Origin: Flaccisagitta enflata
Taxonomy: Eukaryota; Chaetognatha; Sagittoidea; Aphragmophora
Assembly: GCA_965153355.1 (NCBI GenBank)
Contig: OZ231126.1
Span: 68,820,001 to 68,884,000 of the forward strand
DNA length: 64,000 bases
Direction: 5' to 3'
In this document: positions 1 through 9,800 of the stretch, piece after piece
Layout: each line of letters starts with the position of its first letter
How positions within the stretch are numbered: position 1 is the stretch's first letter
The notes under the pieces: model-generated
The model's database searches: none
What the model was told of the DNA's origin: nothing
Seen by the model: only the letters and a program-made list of their open reading frames with translations
Program-made: the position numbers and the translations under genes

Positions 1-59
1 GAACACGCACTCACTCCGTCTGTCCATCTGTCAGTTCCTCCGAGTCATTTCTGAATATT

Positions 60-271
60 GTTGCAGACATGCAACTCTATAAGAGGCTCTGACCGTCCGT
101 CCGTCCGTCCGTCCATCCGTCCGTCCGTGACCACGAGTCGAAAAGTGGGAAAACTAGCGTTTTTGAAGCTTTTTGTGTCTGGGTCTGAGTTGGGTGGGGC
201 CTTGGGTGTGGATAGAGGTTGGCTTCCCCCTGCCCACCCGTCCGCAACGATATTGTGGCCCCGCGTCACTT
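60..271 (-). repeat. Family A element, subfamily with TTGCGGACACGC-type end
   Basis: The hairpin-proximal end reads GCAGACATGCAACTCTATAAG and is followed by a (GTCC)n tract, then GAGTCGAAAAGTGGGAAAA, then GCCCACCCGTCCGCAACGAT. The same order occurs at 16138 and 62771, so this is a subfamily that shares GAGTCGAAAAGTGGG next to the tetranucleotide core. The left flank is too short to place the exact end. Confidence 0.7.
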
Positions 272-330
272 GTCTGCACTTTTGCCCCTACCCAACCATC
301 ATGTCTGTGGTGTTATGTATCTGGCCTTTT

Positions 331-868
331 GGGCAGCGGCCCCGAAGGGGCCGATGACCTATGCTTTCTCACATAGGGGAAATTTCTCCTTCTCCTTTTG
401 GGCAGCGGCCCCGAAGGGGTCGATGACCTATGGGGAATTTTCTCCTCCTTCGTACCCCCCTCCCCCAGCCTCCAGGCCTATATCTCAGCCTGGAGACCCA
501 TATCTCAGCCTGGAGGCCCATATCCCAGCCTCGAGGCCCAAATCCCAGTCTTGACGCCCAAATCCCACCCTCATGGCCCAAATCCCAACCCAAAGGCCCA
601 GATTCCACTCTCTTGGGATTTGGGCGTCAAGACTGGGATTTGGGCCTCGAGGCTGGGATATGGGCCTCCAGGCTGAGATATGGGCCTCCAGGCTGAGATA
701 TAGGCCTGGAGGCTGGGGGGAGGGGGGGTGCGGAGAAGGAGGAGAAAATTCCCCATATGTGTGAAAGCATAGGTCATCGACCCCTTCGGGGCCGCTGCCC
801 TGCTCCCCCTCAACTCATCTTAAGCAGGGCACGGGTACCGCTGACCATCTAACGCTTTTGCGACTATT
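331..868 (-). repeat. Family B element with mirrored 20-bp arrays
   Basis: Two successive hairpin modules (GGGCAGCGGCCCCGAAGGGG) start at 331 and about 399. A run of 20-bp units of the type AGGCCCAAATCCCAGCCTCG follows. Near 605 the array flips to the complementary orientation, so 430-790 forms a large imperfect stem. The unit terminus GGTACCGCTGACCATCTAACG then leads to GCGACTATT at 868. No coding potential is visible; the open frames here only read the array. Confidence 0.75.
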
Positions 869-1304
869 CCTTCTCCTTCTTCTCCATCCCCCCCCTTGAG
901 GCCCAAATGCTAGTCTCGAGGCTCAAATCCCAGCCTTGAGGCTGAAATCCCAGCCTTGAGGCTCAAACCAAAGCCTCAAAGCTCAAAACTGTGCCTCAAG
1001 GCTCAAATCCCAGCCCCAAGGCTGAAATCATAGTCTCGAGCCCCAAATCCTAGCCTCAAGGCTCAAATCCCAGTTTTCAAGCTAAAATCCCAGCCTTGAG
1101 GCTAAAATCCCAGCCTCATGGCTCAAATCTCAGCCTTAGGGCCCCAAATATAGCCTCCAGGCTCTAATTCAATCCTTGAGATTTGTATAACAGCATAGGT
1201 CATCGGTCCCTTCGGGGCCGCTGCCCCTCTAACCACCTCACACCCACAAACACTCACAAAGGGGCAACAGGTACCGCTGATTATCTAACGCTTTTGCGGC
1301 TATT
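869..1304 (-). repeat. Family B element, second copy in tandem
   Basis: About fifteen 20-bp units (GAGGCTCAAATCCCAGCCTT type) run in one orientation. They are followed by a hairpin remnant near 1190-1225 and by the same GCTGATTATCTAACGCTTTTG terminus. The copy directly abuts the preceding Family B element and ends where the possible coding piece at 1305 starts. Confidence 0.7.
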
Positions 1305-1520
1305 TTGTTCTACAATGAAAAAAAATTGGATGTCCACATAACAGGGACCAGGATGAAAAGTGCCGAGCTTTTACTGACAAATCTCCGATACGAAGACGCT
1401 TTGACAGGAGCTGACGAGTTACGATTGAATATCCCGACAACGACAAGCCAACTTTTGCAGCAAGCGATTCAGGCTTTCTCGGAATTTGAGTCTGTTACCA
1501 TGAAGTTTTCCGTTGAATAG
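1305..1520 (+). CDS. possible terminal coding fragment, unknown function
   Basis: An open stretch of about 70 codons begins right at the border of a Family B repeat and stops at TAG. I do not recognise it. Its composition looks protein-like: leucine-rich helical stretches (SAELLLTNLRYEDAL, TTTSQLLQQAIQAFSEFES), no low complexity, and codon use unlike the surrounding repeats. An in-frame ATG lies at about codon 17. A weak AG acceptor (CACATAACAG) lies within it, so it may be the 3' exon of a gene whose upstream part is displaced by the repeat insertion. It could also be a chance open frame. Confidence 0.3.
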   Translation: MFYNEKKLDVHITGTRMKSAELLLTNLRYEDALTGADELRLNIPTTTSQLLQQAIQAFSEFESVTMKFSVE

Positions 1521-2192
1521 TCGATCACGCGACTACACCTTGTCATGTTGATCGCTCCTTATATCACTTTTTTGAACTGCAAGCGATAATCGCATTTCTG
1601 CCCCTGCCGCAACTGGGGTGCCGTGTATTTGGCCATGTTTCACTTATCAAGTTTTCAGATAGTTTATAGGTAATTTTCAATAGTTACAAGGGGTTGTAGC
1701 ATTGGGCGTATTATCTAGATACCATCGAGATATTCCCTATGTTATATCTCGATAATGTTCCCAATGCGACGACCTCTTAAATTGTTTTTCTTCCTTGAAT
1801 ATTTCATTTTACTTTATATCTGGTTTTGAATCATATTAGATCGGTTTTAGATGAACGATCATCACTATGTTGCTCTGCACGACCTGGCGCATGAAAATTC
1901 GTGCTTGCAATTTGTTTTAATTACATTTTAGTACACAAGGATGGTTTTACGCAAAAAGGACATCAAAGCTAGGAAATGAGTAACAAAAACCTCATTTGCA
2001 TATAGTTAATCTGATGGTTTTCCTTTGTCTTTATTAGAATCAAACAAAGCCCGAGTTAGCATAGATTCGACTTACATTCGCAATCAGTTAGCTAGTCAGC
2101 GATGTATAGTAAATTCGGCCGCAGATACGCCAAACATCAGTTAGCTTGTTACATCAGAGGGAAGAGATAGATACTAGGGACAGTTTGGCGTC
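1521..2192. other. unassigned low-repeat sequence upstream of candidate exon
   Basis: There are no microsatellites and none of the window's repeat families here. The stretch carries only short open frames, including one of about 22 codons starting at 2104 (MYSKFGRRYAKHQ...). Being repeat-free, it is a reasonable place for the promoter and 5' UTR of the exon starting at 2193, but no TATA box or initiator can be named with confidence. Confidence 0.3.
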
Positions 2193-2284
2193 ATGAGTTT
2201 ACCGATCACGGTACAGCTAGAAATGGGCTTACGACGAAATCAGGTTTGTTTACATCACCAATTGGAGAAAAAAGGTCGAATCAG
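2193..2284 (+). CDS. candidate first coding exon with strong splice donor
   Basis: ATG at 2193 opens 30 codons (MSLPITVQLEMGLRRN...) plus two bases. They end exactly at ATCAG|GTAAGATTTTC, a near-consensus 5' splice site, and the intron reads into a stop at once. I do not recognise the peptide. It is basic and amphipathic and has no signal peptide. If real, the following intron would contain the minus-strand LINE at 2.4-5.8 kb, and the next exon has not been located. An alternative donor (CAG|GTTTGT) lies at about 2243. Confidence is limited because the exon is short. Confidence 0.35.
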
Positions 2285-2444
2285 GTAAGATTTTCCCCCT
2301 TGCTAGAATTGATTAAGTATAAAAAAAACTCTAAAAAAAATCACCGAAGTGGCCCCATGAGTCCCCGGCCTTGTTTATTCTATTGCATTTTTGCATTTTC
2401 TGGCAGATTCATTATTCACCTTTGGGCAGTAGTACGGAAGGAAC

Positions 2445-2625
2445 TGAAACACCACCAGCACAACCACCACCCCCTCTCAAACCATCACCATCGATACCAC
2501 TACCACTTCAACCATTAGCAACAGCTCCAACACTACCACCACCATCATACCAACACTGCCACCATAAAACCACCATCACCACTACTTTACCGCAACCACC
2601 ACTATACCACCACCACAACTGTTAA
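2445..2625 (-). repeat. CCA/TGG-rich tail at LINE 3' end
   Basis: On the plus strand this is an irregular CCACCACCAT/ACCACTACCA tract. On the LINE strand it is TGG/TTGTGG repeats following a short 3' region after the last domain. Short-unit repeat tails of this kind are usual at LINE 3' ends and mark where reverse transcription began. Confidence 0.55.
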
Positions 2626-2718
2626 GCCATACTATAAGCGAAGGCGATTGTCATGAACTCATGGGCTTTATGAGTACACTGCCTTCGAACACCTCCAAAT
2701 GTGTTTAGCGCCCCATGA

Positions 2719-3473
2719 TTACACCGTTTCGCGTAACAGCGAGTGGTTGGATACTTTTCGAGTGGTCGTCGTTGACTTTCGCGTGCACGACCAATCACGA
2801 GCGAGTCTTTGGAGGAGAAGCTCCATAAGTGGAGTAGGAGGCGGAGGGAGAGGAGGAGAGAGAGGCGGAGGAGGGAGCAAAGGAGCCGGCGGAGGAGGAG
2901 GAGGAGGAGGCGAAGGAGGAGGAGGATTCTCTGGAGCTAAATCAGCGAAAGTCGGGGTCGTGGCTAGAAAGTTTGTGGCCGCGATTGGGTTTTGCCATAA
3001 ATCCAAAGCAGTTAAACTCGTCGGGAAGGAATTGCACTCGAATAGGTGACTTGTCGTTTGAGAAGAAATGTTGCAATCAGGGCAAGAGTCCGACGCTGAC
3101 TGACCGACTCTAAAGCGATAAGTGGCGAGTTTTGAAGAAAATCCCGAACGTAACTGCGAGAGTATTCTCTGAGTCTGACGAGAAAGGCGAGAGACCGATG
3201 GAGAGACATCTGGAGGCTGGATATTAAGGACGCGATTAGTACCTCGATTTGCAACGGCGCTACTAACGTAGGACGTATGAATGCTGTTCTTAACCGAGCT
3301 GTAGAGAGCCGAAGGAATGCAGTCATTAAGCAGATGAGGTTGGACATTGTCGAAATATTTTTGTCGCAGCGTCGATTTCATCCGTCTGGGACCAGGGTCG
3401 GCGTTGGCAGTCGAGAATGAAGGATGGTCTTGGCGGAGGCTACTGGCCAAAAACTGGGCGCCCAGCATATGTG
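2719..3473 (-). pseudogene. LINE C-terminal domain with CCHC-type knuckle
   Basis: About 250 codons are open in a frame different from the upstream LINE pieces. The start (MLGAQFLASSLRQDHPSF) and the phrase RRMKSTLRQKYF match the post-reverse-transcriptase region of Jockey/I/Ingi proteins. RILSQLRSGFSSKLATYRF follows, then a C-x2-C...H-x3-C knuckle at residues 129-145 (CPDC, HLFEC) and DLWQNP. Beyond residue 180 the frame becomes a proline tract (plus strand GGA/GGC repeats at 2830-2930). That tract is probably a late microsatellite expansion in or after the normal C-terminus. Confidence 0.75.
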
Positions 3474-4020
3474 AGCAGAGGAATTGCTGGAGCCTCGGAT
3501 AGCTTCCACAACATCGTCGAAAGTAAAGGGCTTAAAACTGGGATCACTGGGATGATTAAGCTTAAGGTTCTTGATGATTCCTTTCTTATCCTTGAAGTTG
3601 CGAGAGTCGTGATCTCCGATTGAAGTATATTGTCGACAGAATGCATCAGCAATTTTCTTCGAATTAGAGTGAGCACGGCCTCCAAAACTGATAGGCTGAT
3701 TGTCTGGGATGGGAACTCTCTTACCAGTTAATTTTCTCATAAAGGCAAAGTGGGCCCGGGTGTCCTGACTGGGGTCAGCCTCATTGACATAATCACTAAA
3801 CCGTCGACGACGTTCCTCAGTAACCTGATCAGAAATTTCCTTGTTCAATCTTGTAACCTCGGGGTCGAGGGGGTTAACAGTCCGCAACCTATCACGTTCC
3901 GCAGAAAGGCGTTTAGCCTCCGGGGTAAGGCAGGGGGAAAACACCGACCGATATCCCGACGGAATATTATGCTTGGATGCAGTGTTCACAGCATCGCGCA
4001 ATAATTTTTCGCCCTGCATG
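3474..4020 (-). pseudogene. LINE connector and start of reverse transcriptase, core deleted
   Basis: About 182 codons follow the foldback insertion in the same frame as the endonuclease part. They include GYRSVFSPCLTPEAKRL, NQPISFGGRAHSNSKKIADAFCRQYT and PFTFDDVVEAIRGSSNSS. The last phrase is the entry of the finger domain, normally followed by a GPDG/LKxLG motif. Instead the sequence jumps near 3474 into the C-terminal domain in another frame. The catalytic F/YxDD region and everything between are missing, so the copy has an internal deletion that I infer to be of several hundred codons. Confidence 0.75.
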
Positions 4021-4021
4021 C

Positions 4022-4628
4022 GTCGAGGTGCAAACGAAGATCAAATTAGAAGAGTCAAAACAATTTTTTTCAATATTCTAGATCTCACTAATTTAGATTT
4101 TTTTCATCAAAGAATATAATTGTTATGTTATATTGTCTTTAGTTTTGCATAGAAAATCATTTGTAGATGAAAAGAGAGTGCTGAGCAAGTAAAAAGGGGA
4201 GAAAAAAGAAGGAAATTTGAAGAAAATCTAATTTTGCAACTTGACTTGTCTTAGGGAAAATTCTAAGACTCTCTTAAAATGCAAAATTTTGTATTTTCAA
4301 AAACATGGCCTCATTCTAAGAACATATAAGATGAGGGCCATGTTCTTAGAAATGCAAAATTGTTGAATTTGTTCAAGTCTTAGAATTTTCCCTTCGCAGG
4401 TTTTAAATTTTTGCTCTCTTATTTTTAAGAAATTTATTATTTCCAGTGATTCGTTTTTATCTTTGACAATGAAACAAAACATTGCCTTTATCATACTAGT
4501 GTTCCTTTTATCAATAGAATAATACTTAACTACAAAATTAAAAATTTCATAAAAAATGACAAAAATAACTATCAATATAGTTATAAAAAGAGACTGAAAC
4601 CGAAATTTTACCTTTATTTGCACCCCGA
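4022..4628. mobile_element. 607-bp foldback element inserted in the LINE
   Basis: The AT-rich insert is bounded by inverted ends (TCGAGGTGCAAA and TTTGCACCCCGA) and by the same five bases CATGC at 4017-4021 and 4629-4633. Removing the insert with one CATGC joins the LINE endonuclease and connector in frame, because insert plus duplication is 612 bases. Inside, GTCTTAGGGAAAATTCTAAG and GTCTTAGAATTTTCCCTT form a second inverted pair around 4245-4395, so most of the element can fold. No coding capacity is seen. The 5-bp duplication does not point clearly to one superfamily. Confidence 0.8.
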
Positions 4629-5618
4629 CATGCAAGATCTAGGCTGGGGAAGATTACCAACAAGACGTTCAAGTTCATCCCTGAACCCAGGCCAGTTTGC
4701 TTGTCGAAAATTGGTATAAGTTGATCTAGTCCTGGGCACTGCAGGATCCTCGCCATAAAGGGAAATGACGATGGGCAGATGATTAGAATTAAGACCGTCA
4801 ATAGTCGACCAAGTAACTGAAGGGACGAGGTGGGCCGAAGCAATGGAAATGTCGGGAGAGGAGTTAGAAGAATTGGGAGTCGACGATCTGCGGGTGTGAG
4901 CATCTTCATTGAGAAAAGCGGCAGAGGAGTTGTCAACAGCAGTAACAAGAGCATCACCGCGCGCGTCGGAGGCGATAGCCGAGAACCATTGAGGATGATG
5001 AGCGTTGAAATCGCCGACTAGAAGAAAATCTTTGTTAGGGAAGTCGAGAATGGATGCAAAATCGATCGTCGAGTAGGTTGGAACCGGCGGAGGGAGATAT
5101 GCGTTGATGATGGTGAGAGGTGAGGTGTCAGGGAAAACAGTTATTGCCTGAATCTCAGAAAAGTTGTCGTTAGGAAGAAGATTTGACGTATCGACGTGAA
5201 GAAATGAAATGGAGAAATGGAGGAGAAAGGCGATGCCACCACCGCCACGACGAGGACGATTTTTCGCGATGAGGTTGTATCCAGGGAACGACGGAGGCCA
5301 ATGATCATCATCCTTCAACTTAGTCTCCTGTATACAACAAACCCCTACTTTGTGTTCACGCAAGAAATTGTTTAGTTCCGCAGAAGAGCTCTTCAGTCCG
5401 TTACAATTCCATTGCATCACTTTCAGGGCCGTAGTCGCAGGGCCAGGATTAGGATGAATTCCCGCGGCGAGAAGGAGAAGAAGAATTAACCGACGAGAGA
5501 GAGGGAGGGACAGGAGGGAGAGGGTTTGCCGGAGGGTTGACGTACGATACTGACCAGCGTGATAGAATAGCTGAACGATCGTAGATAGGAAGATACGAGT
5601 CGACCCACAGTGACCCAT
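4614..5618 (-). pseudogene. LINE endonuclease domain with 2A-like leader
   Basis: The ATG at 5618 is chosen because it lies just after the first monomer and opens a leader with a hydrophobic run (RRLILLLLLAAG) ending in GIHPNPGP at 5439-5462. Endonuclease/exonuclease/phosphatase motifs follow: MQWNCNGL, CIQETKL, RPRRGGGGIAF, IINAYLPP, LLVGDFNAHHPQW, SSPDISIAS and LNSNHLPI. The last normally reads SDHxPI, and here the acidic residue is Asn. The open frame runs upstream to 5822 through the monomers. The domain ends at the foldback insertion. In an active element it nicks target DNA to prime reverse transcription. Confidence 0.85.
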
Positions 5619-5822
5619 ACGTGTTGAGACCGGAGGGTTGGGGGAGACTAATTTCTGGCCCCCCGGCACTGACCAGCACCCTGGTGTAAAAGGTGATAGA
5701 ATAGCTGAACGATCGTAGATAGACACTGAAGGTGATACGAGTCGACCCACAGTGAAAGAAGTGGAGGTTTCCCATACGTGTTGAGACATGTGGATATGAG
5801 GCATGGGGGAGACTAATTTCAA
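5549..5822 (-). promoter_or_regulatory. two 5' monomers of the LINE
   Basis: Two head-to-tail copies share TGATAGAATAGCTGAACGAT, CGTAGATAG, ATACGAGTCGACCCACAGTG, CCCATACGTGTTGAGAC and GGGGGAGACTAATTTC. The outer copy (5664-5822) is longer because of small insertions. Repeated 5' monomers upstream of the first open frame are known to act as internal promoters in some LINEs. The promoter role here is inference from position. Confidence 0.55.
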
Positions 5823-6000
5823 GCCAAGAGGGCTGATTTGAGGCCTTAAAAGCTAAATTGAGGCCTGAGAGGGCTAAATTGAAGCCCAGGAGGGCTAATT
5901 TGAAGCCCGGGAGAGCTAATTTGATGCTCAATGGGAGGGGGAAGGACGGAAGGACGGACGGACGGACGGACGGACGGACGTCTCGAAATTCCCCCCTGTG
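5823..6000 (+). repeat. Family B-like 20-bp array with (GGAC)n
   Basis: Six units of the type GAAGCCCGGGAGAGCTAATTT are followed by AATGGGAGGGGGAAGGACGG, a (ACGG)n run and TCCCCCCTGTGTTCTACA. The same end phrase occurs at 25230, 49380 and 49965, tying this partial copy to Family B. It abuts the 5' end of the LINE. Confidence 0.6.
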
Positions 6001-6009
6001 TTCTACAAA

Positions 6010-7187
6010 AAGGGAGTACATCTCAAGGCCCAGAATTCTGGGCAACGATATACACTCACTGCTGATATCAAAGAGGAAAACAGAGACACATTGCCAGACA
6101 GAACGACAAACAGAGAGAAGATTTAAGTAGAATAGAGAAACAGTCATTTCCACGTTTAGATCACCGGCACTGTAGGGTAAAGAGTGAAGACTTTTCAGTG
6201 GTGTAGAGTGTAGACTTTTCAGTGAAGAGGCAAACCCTTTCTTATGTGCAGTATCATTACACAAATAGACATACACAGACTTGACACTTGACGGGGACAT
6301 CCGATGATATTGAAGAAAAGACAGATAAAAGAGGCATCTGCAGAGGGACGGAGAGATCAGGAAATAACGGTATCATGGAGTGAGAGGGAAGAGATCAGAA
6401 ACAAATCAGTATGAGATCACAGGGAGATATTTATAAGCAAGTTGGAGATGGTTGGACAGAGAGAGAAAGAGAGAGAGAGAGAGAAAAGGAAGGTCTGTGC
6501 GGAAATATGAGACACCACGGCACTTTGTAACGCGATCTAGTGAAACGAGTTACAACTAACACGAGGGAATTGAAATTTTCTGTCGGTGATTGCATTTCAT
6601 TCATCACTTGCACAATTGATATGAGGGTATTTTTATTAGTGCATGAGTGTATGTGTTTATGTACTTGAGTATGTTTTGTTTTTATCATGACCGTGACTGG
6701 CCGGTTATCTCGCTGGCTAAATGTCTTTTTATCAATCATCGAGTCTCTTCATCTTTCAATCAGAAAATTGAATTAGTAACTTCGTTGTCTTTTTTGTGCC
6801 TAACGATGCTGAAGCACATATTGATAACAAATTTGATTTTCTTTTCAATTCTTTTTCTACCTCATGAAAGTCTTCTCATTTAATGAACATCAATCAAAGA
6901 GAGAGAACATTAATCAGCAAAAGAATCTGGTCTTTCAATCGAAATGGCAGGTTGAGTTTCAAATAGATTGGCACATTGTGCATGTGGCGGAGATTTCTAT
7001 TTCCTGTCGGTTGTAAGGAAGAAGATCTCGATTTTTCGATTTCCACGTCAAAAATCCGGGCGGGGCTACGTGCACATTGAGAGGTAAGGAAAATATATGA
7101 ATTAAGAGGATGATATAATTAGCACGCACTCATATGAGCTAGTCACTAAATCACGAACTTGGAGCTGGAAATGAGGGCAGTAAGGCC
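6010..7187. other. unassigned non-coding stretch
   Basis: I see no gene here. It holds a short (GA)n tract near 6463-6484 and ordinary AT-rich sequence. At 7080, AGAG|GTAAGG resembles a splice donor after a GC-richer patch (7040-7078), but no convincing open frame leads into it. Confidence 0.35.
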
Positions 7188-7743
7188 CCATTCCACTGAA
7201 GCACGACGTCGTGCTTCAGTGAAATTGGAATTTGTGCTTCAGTGGAATTTAAAGGCAATTTAGTTTTTCTTTACATTTCAGTGGAATTAGAATTTTTTTT
7301 TATTTCTGTTATTCATATAGAGATTAAAGATATGTTTTTTTTATTGTACATTGTTATCTTTAGAAAATATCTCTCAACTTTTTTTTCTTTTAAGTTTTTT
7401 TTCATGGTAAAAGCTTTTTCCAATCACACAAATTAATGTCTTTATGAAAAAATTAAGTTTCCCCACATTAATTTTTCTCATATGATAAGAACTAAGTAGA
7501 TGTTAGAAAAACATTTTCTTATTGATGTCAACATTCTCTTTATTTGGTAAGTCTACTTAGGAGAAAAAGTAAGAGGTAAAAAGAAAGGAGATGATTTCTT
7601 CAGATGAAAGTGAGTAAAGATTACTTTGAATGTATTTGCTAATATGACAAATTCAGTTATTTCCAATTCCACTGAAGCTCAAATTTCAAATAGCATTAGT
7701 TATTCTTCATTCCACTGATGCACGACGTCGTGCTTCAGTGGAA
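7188..7743. mobile_element. foldback element with palindromic ends
   Basis: Each end carries a 28-bp palindrome built on GCACGACGTCGTGC, flanked by CACTGAA and TTCAGTG. It is perfect at 7194-7221 and has one mismatch at 7713-7740. A further half-palindrome (TTCCACTGAAGC / GCTTCAGTGGAA) lies just inside each end. The interior is T-rich on one side and has no coding potential. Confidence 0.65.
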
Positions 7744-7859
7744 ATGATTACAACTTACTCATGATTTTTGTGATTAAAAGGTTGCCTGCACTCATATATA
7801 TCGTCAGACTACGCGGGACCAGTATTATTGGTTGCAAATTTTGCATTGGCGCTTTTGTA

Positions 7860-8852
7860 CAGGGTGTTTCACGCGTTTTGAGGTTTAAAGAATCAACATA
7901 ACTTTTCTCCTAGATAAGTTATTCCAATTCTGAAAAAAGGTCTGAATAGAACTTGAAGTGCAGTTTTTTATGTCACCAATTTTTTGTATTTGCGTGTTTT
8001 AGCTTGGGAGCTACGGGCGTTTCAAGTAAACAACATTATCCAGTTAACTAACCATGGTAAAGAAAAAAATGGACAACTTCTTTTACTAGTTTCTGGTCAA
8101 CTATGGACCTGAACTACAGAAAATCTATGACTTTTTAAAAGCTCTGCAAAAAATCTTCAAAACGCGACGTTGCTGGACATTGTAGCTTCATTCATTTAGA
8201 AATGGCAAAAGATTAAAGAAAAAAATCACAGATTGAAAAAAATGCTCATTTCAATTTTTTTCCATGGAAAAATTTTACTCTTTTTGTTTTTGTCAATGAC
8301 GTAACTCAGGATTGTCTTAGCTACTCGATATCCATGAGCAAATTAAAGAGCTATGAATTTTCTATAAAATGGAGCCAAGAACAAATTTCTAACTCAATTT
8401 GTTTAATTCCTATGTTACAATAAAGATAGCCCATGAAAATCAGGTGTTACTGATTTTCCAAATTCTTGACCACCTGTCTTCATTCTTCTGCCATTTCTAA
8501 ACGGATAGAGATATGACAACCAGCAAGGTCTCATTGGAAAGATCTTTCGCAGAGCTTCAAAATGGTCATGGATTTTGCTATGTTTTTCTTATTGCTTGGA
8601 TGTGAAACACTAACAAACAAGTAGTTTGCTTTTTTTTGGCCATAGTTATCCAGATTAAAGATGCAGGCTGGATTCGGTTGTTTTCTTCAAACTTACATAG
8701 TGGGCATATTTGAAAGCGCAGATATAAAAAATCGGTGACATAAAAAAACTGCACTTCAAGATCTATTCAGACCTTTTTTCAGAATTGGAATAGCTTTTCT
8801 TGGAGAAAAGCTATGTCGATTCTTTAAACCTCAAAACGCGTGAAACACCCTG
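7860..8852. mobile_element. 993-bp Tc1/mariner-like foldback element
   Basis: The ends are CAGGGTGTTTCACGCG and CGCGTGAAACACCCTG, flanked on both sides by TA. The terminal ~150 bp are inverted copies (GTTTAAAGAATC, AATTCTGAAAAAAGGTCTGA). Weaker inverted similarity continues inward (AGCTCTGCAAAAAATCTT with AGATCTTTCGCAGAGCTT). No transposase frame remains, so it is non-autonomous. Confidence 0.8.
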
Positions 8853-9290
8853 TAGTTATTGCATTGTGCAATATTGGCGTGGGTTCGCATCCCGGCATTG
8901 AGACCGGCACTGTGCATGGAGGTAGAACAAAACATGTTAGGGACGTCCCCGGAACGTCCCAAATTGTCTGTGTTAGGTTGCTGTCCGTTTAAGATTCCAA
9001 AGGATGGAAAAGAAAAACAAATCACATAATAATATGATTTTTTAATGTGATTGTTTAATGTGGGTATCACCAGTGGGAAAATCGAACTGGTGAGAATTTG
9101 TTCAAATACAGATTCTCGCCAGTGGGATGAAACAATCATCCCACTGTTGAGAACCTTTTTTTAAACAAATTCTCACCAGCGGGAAGAATCAAATTCCCAC
9201 CAGTAGGAAAGGAAGAAAGTCATCCAAGGATCGCACATGGTCACCGGTACCCGATGCCCTGCTTGGAGTGATTTGCTGAAGAAGTGGAGT

Positions 9291-9375
9291 GAGAGCAGGG
9301 AAGCGGCCCCAATTTGGGGCCCCCAAAGGGCCGATGTCCTATTGGACACAGGCGTGAATTTCCATATGTCCTGAG
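9291..9375 (+). repeat. Family B hairpin fragment
   Basis: AGCAGGGAAGCGGCCCC leads into GGGGCCCCCAAAGGGCCGA, then TGTCCTATTGGACACAGGC. It is a diverged hairpin end preceded by GGTCACCGGTACCCGATGCCC, the usual inner phrase of the family. Confidence 0.5.
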
Positions 9376-9559
9376 AGGGCATATTTGAGGCCTTAGTAGT
9401 AATTTTCCATGATAATCAATGGGAATTTTGCATTTTTTTTCAATTTCTTGTCAATTTGCCATGTTATTCAATGGTAATTTTACATTTTTCTTAGTTTTCA
9501 TCAATTTTCCATGTTATCTAATGGGATACATGCATTTTTTTGTTTTTTTGTAGATTTTC

Positions 9560-9800
9560 CATGTATTCACGCTACGGTATCAATATTTTAAGAAATTTTT
9601 TGAGGGCACATTGTTTAAAATAAAATTTGCAACAACTTTCCCACAATATGTTCTGTAAGAATATCGCTCATTTGGAGGTTGCTAAGGAGCATCACAGTGC
9701 TGTCACACACAGTTACACTCCCTAGCAACGGCTGAACAACGTCTACGTGTTCTCGGTAAAAAAAGAATGAACTGCAAACGCAGCTGCAAGAAAAAAGGGG
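9560..9800. mobile_element. partial MITE core shared with 44.2 kb and 59.1 kb
   Basis: GTATCAATATTTTAAGAAATTT, AACAACTTTCCCACAATATG, TTCTGTAAGAATAT and CTCCCTAGCAACGGC repeat the core of the elements at 44020-44886 and 58899-59427. Terminal inverted repeats are not evident here, so it is a fragment. Confidence 0.55.

Larger units (their letters stand above)
2430..5822 (-). mobile_element. degenerate non-LTR retrotransposon (LINE, Ingi/Jockey-like)
   Basis: On the minus strand the order is 5' repeated monomers, an open frame with a hydrophobic leader ending in GIHPNPGP, an apurinic-type endonuclease, the connector toward reverse transcriptase, and a C-terminal domain with a C-x2-C-x8-H-x3-C knuckle. 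A 3' region then grades into a TGG-rich tail (plus strand CCA/CCACCA, 2445-2625). The connector phrases (LTPEAKRLSAERDRLR, NPLDPEVTRLNKEI) and the SSPDISIAS and HLPI motifs fit the Jockey/I/Ingi group. It cannot move by itself: the reverse-transcriptase core is absent, a foldback element is inserted, and the last domain is out of frame. Confidence 0.85.
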
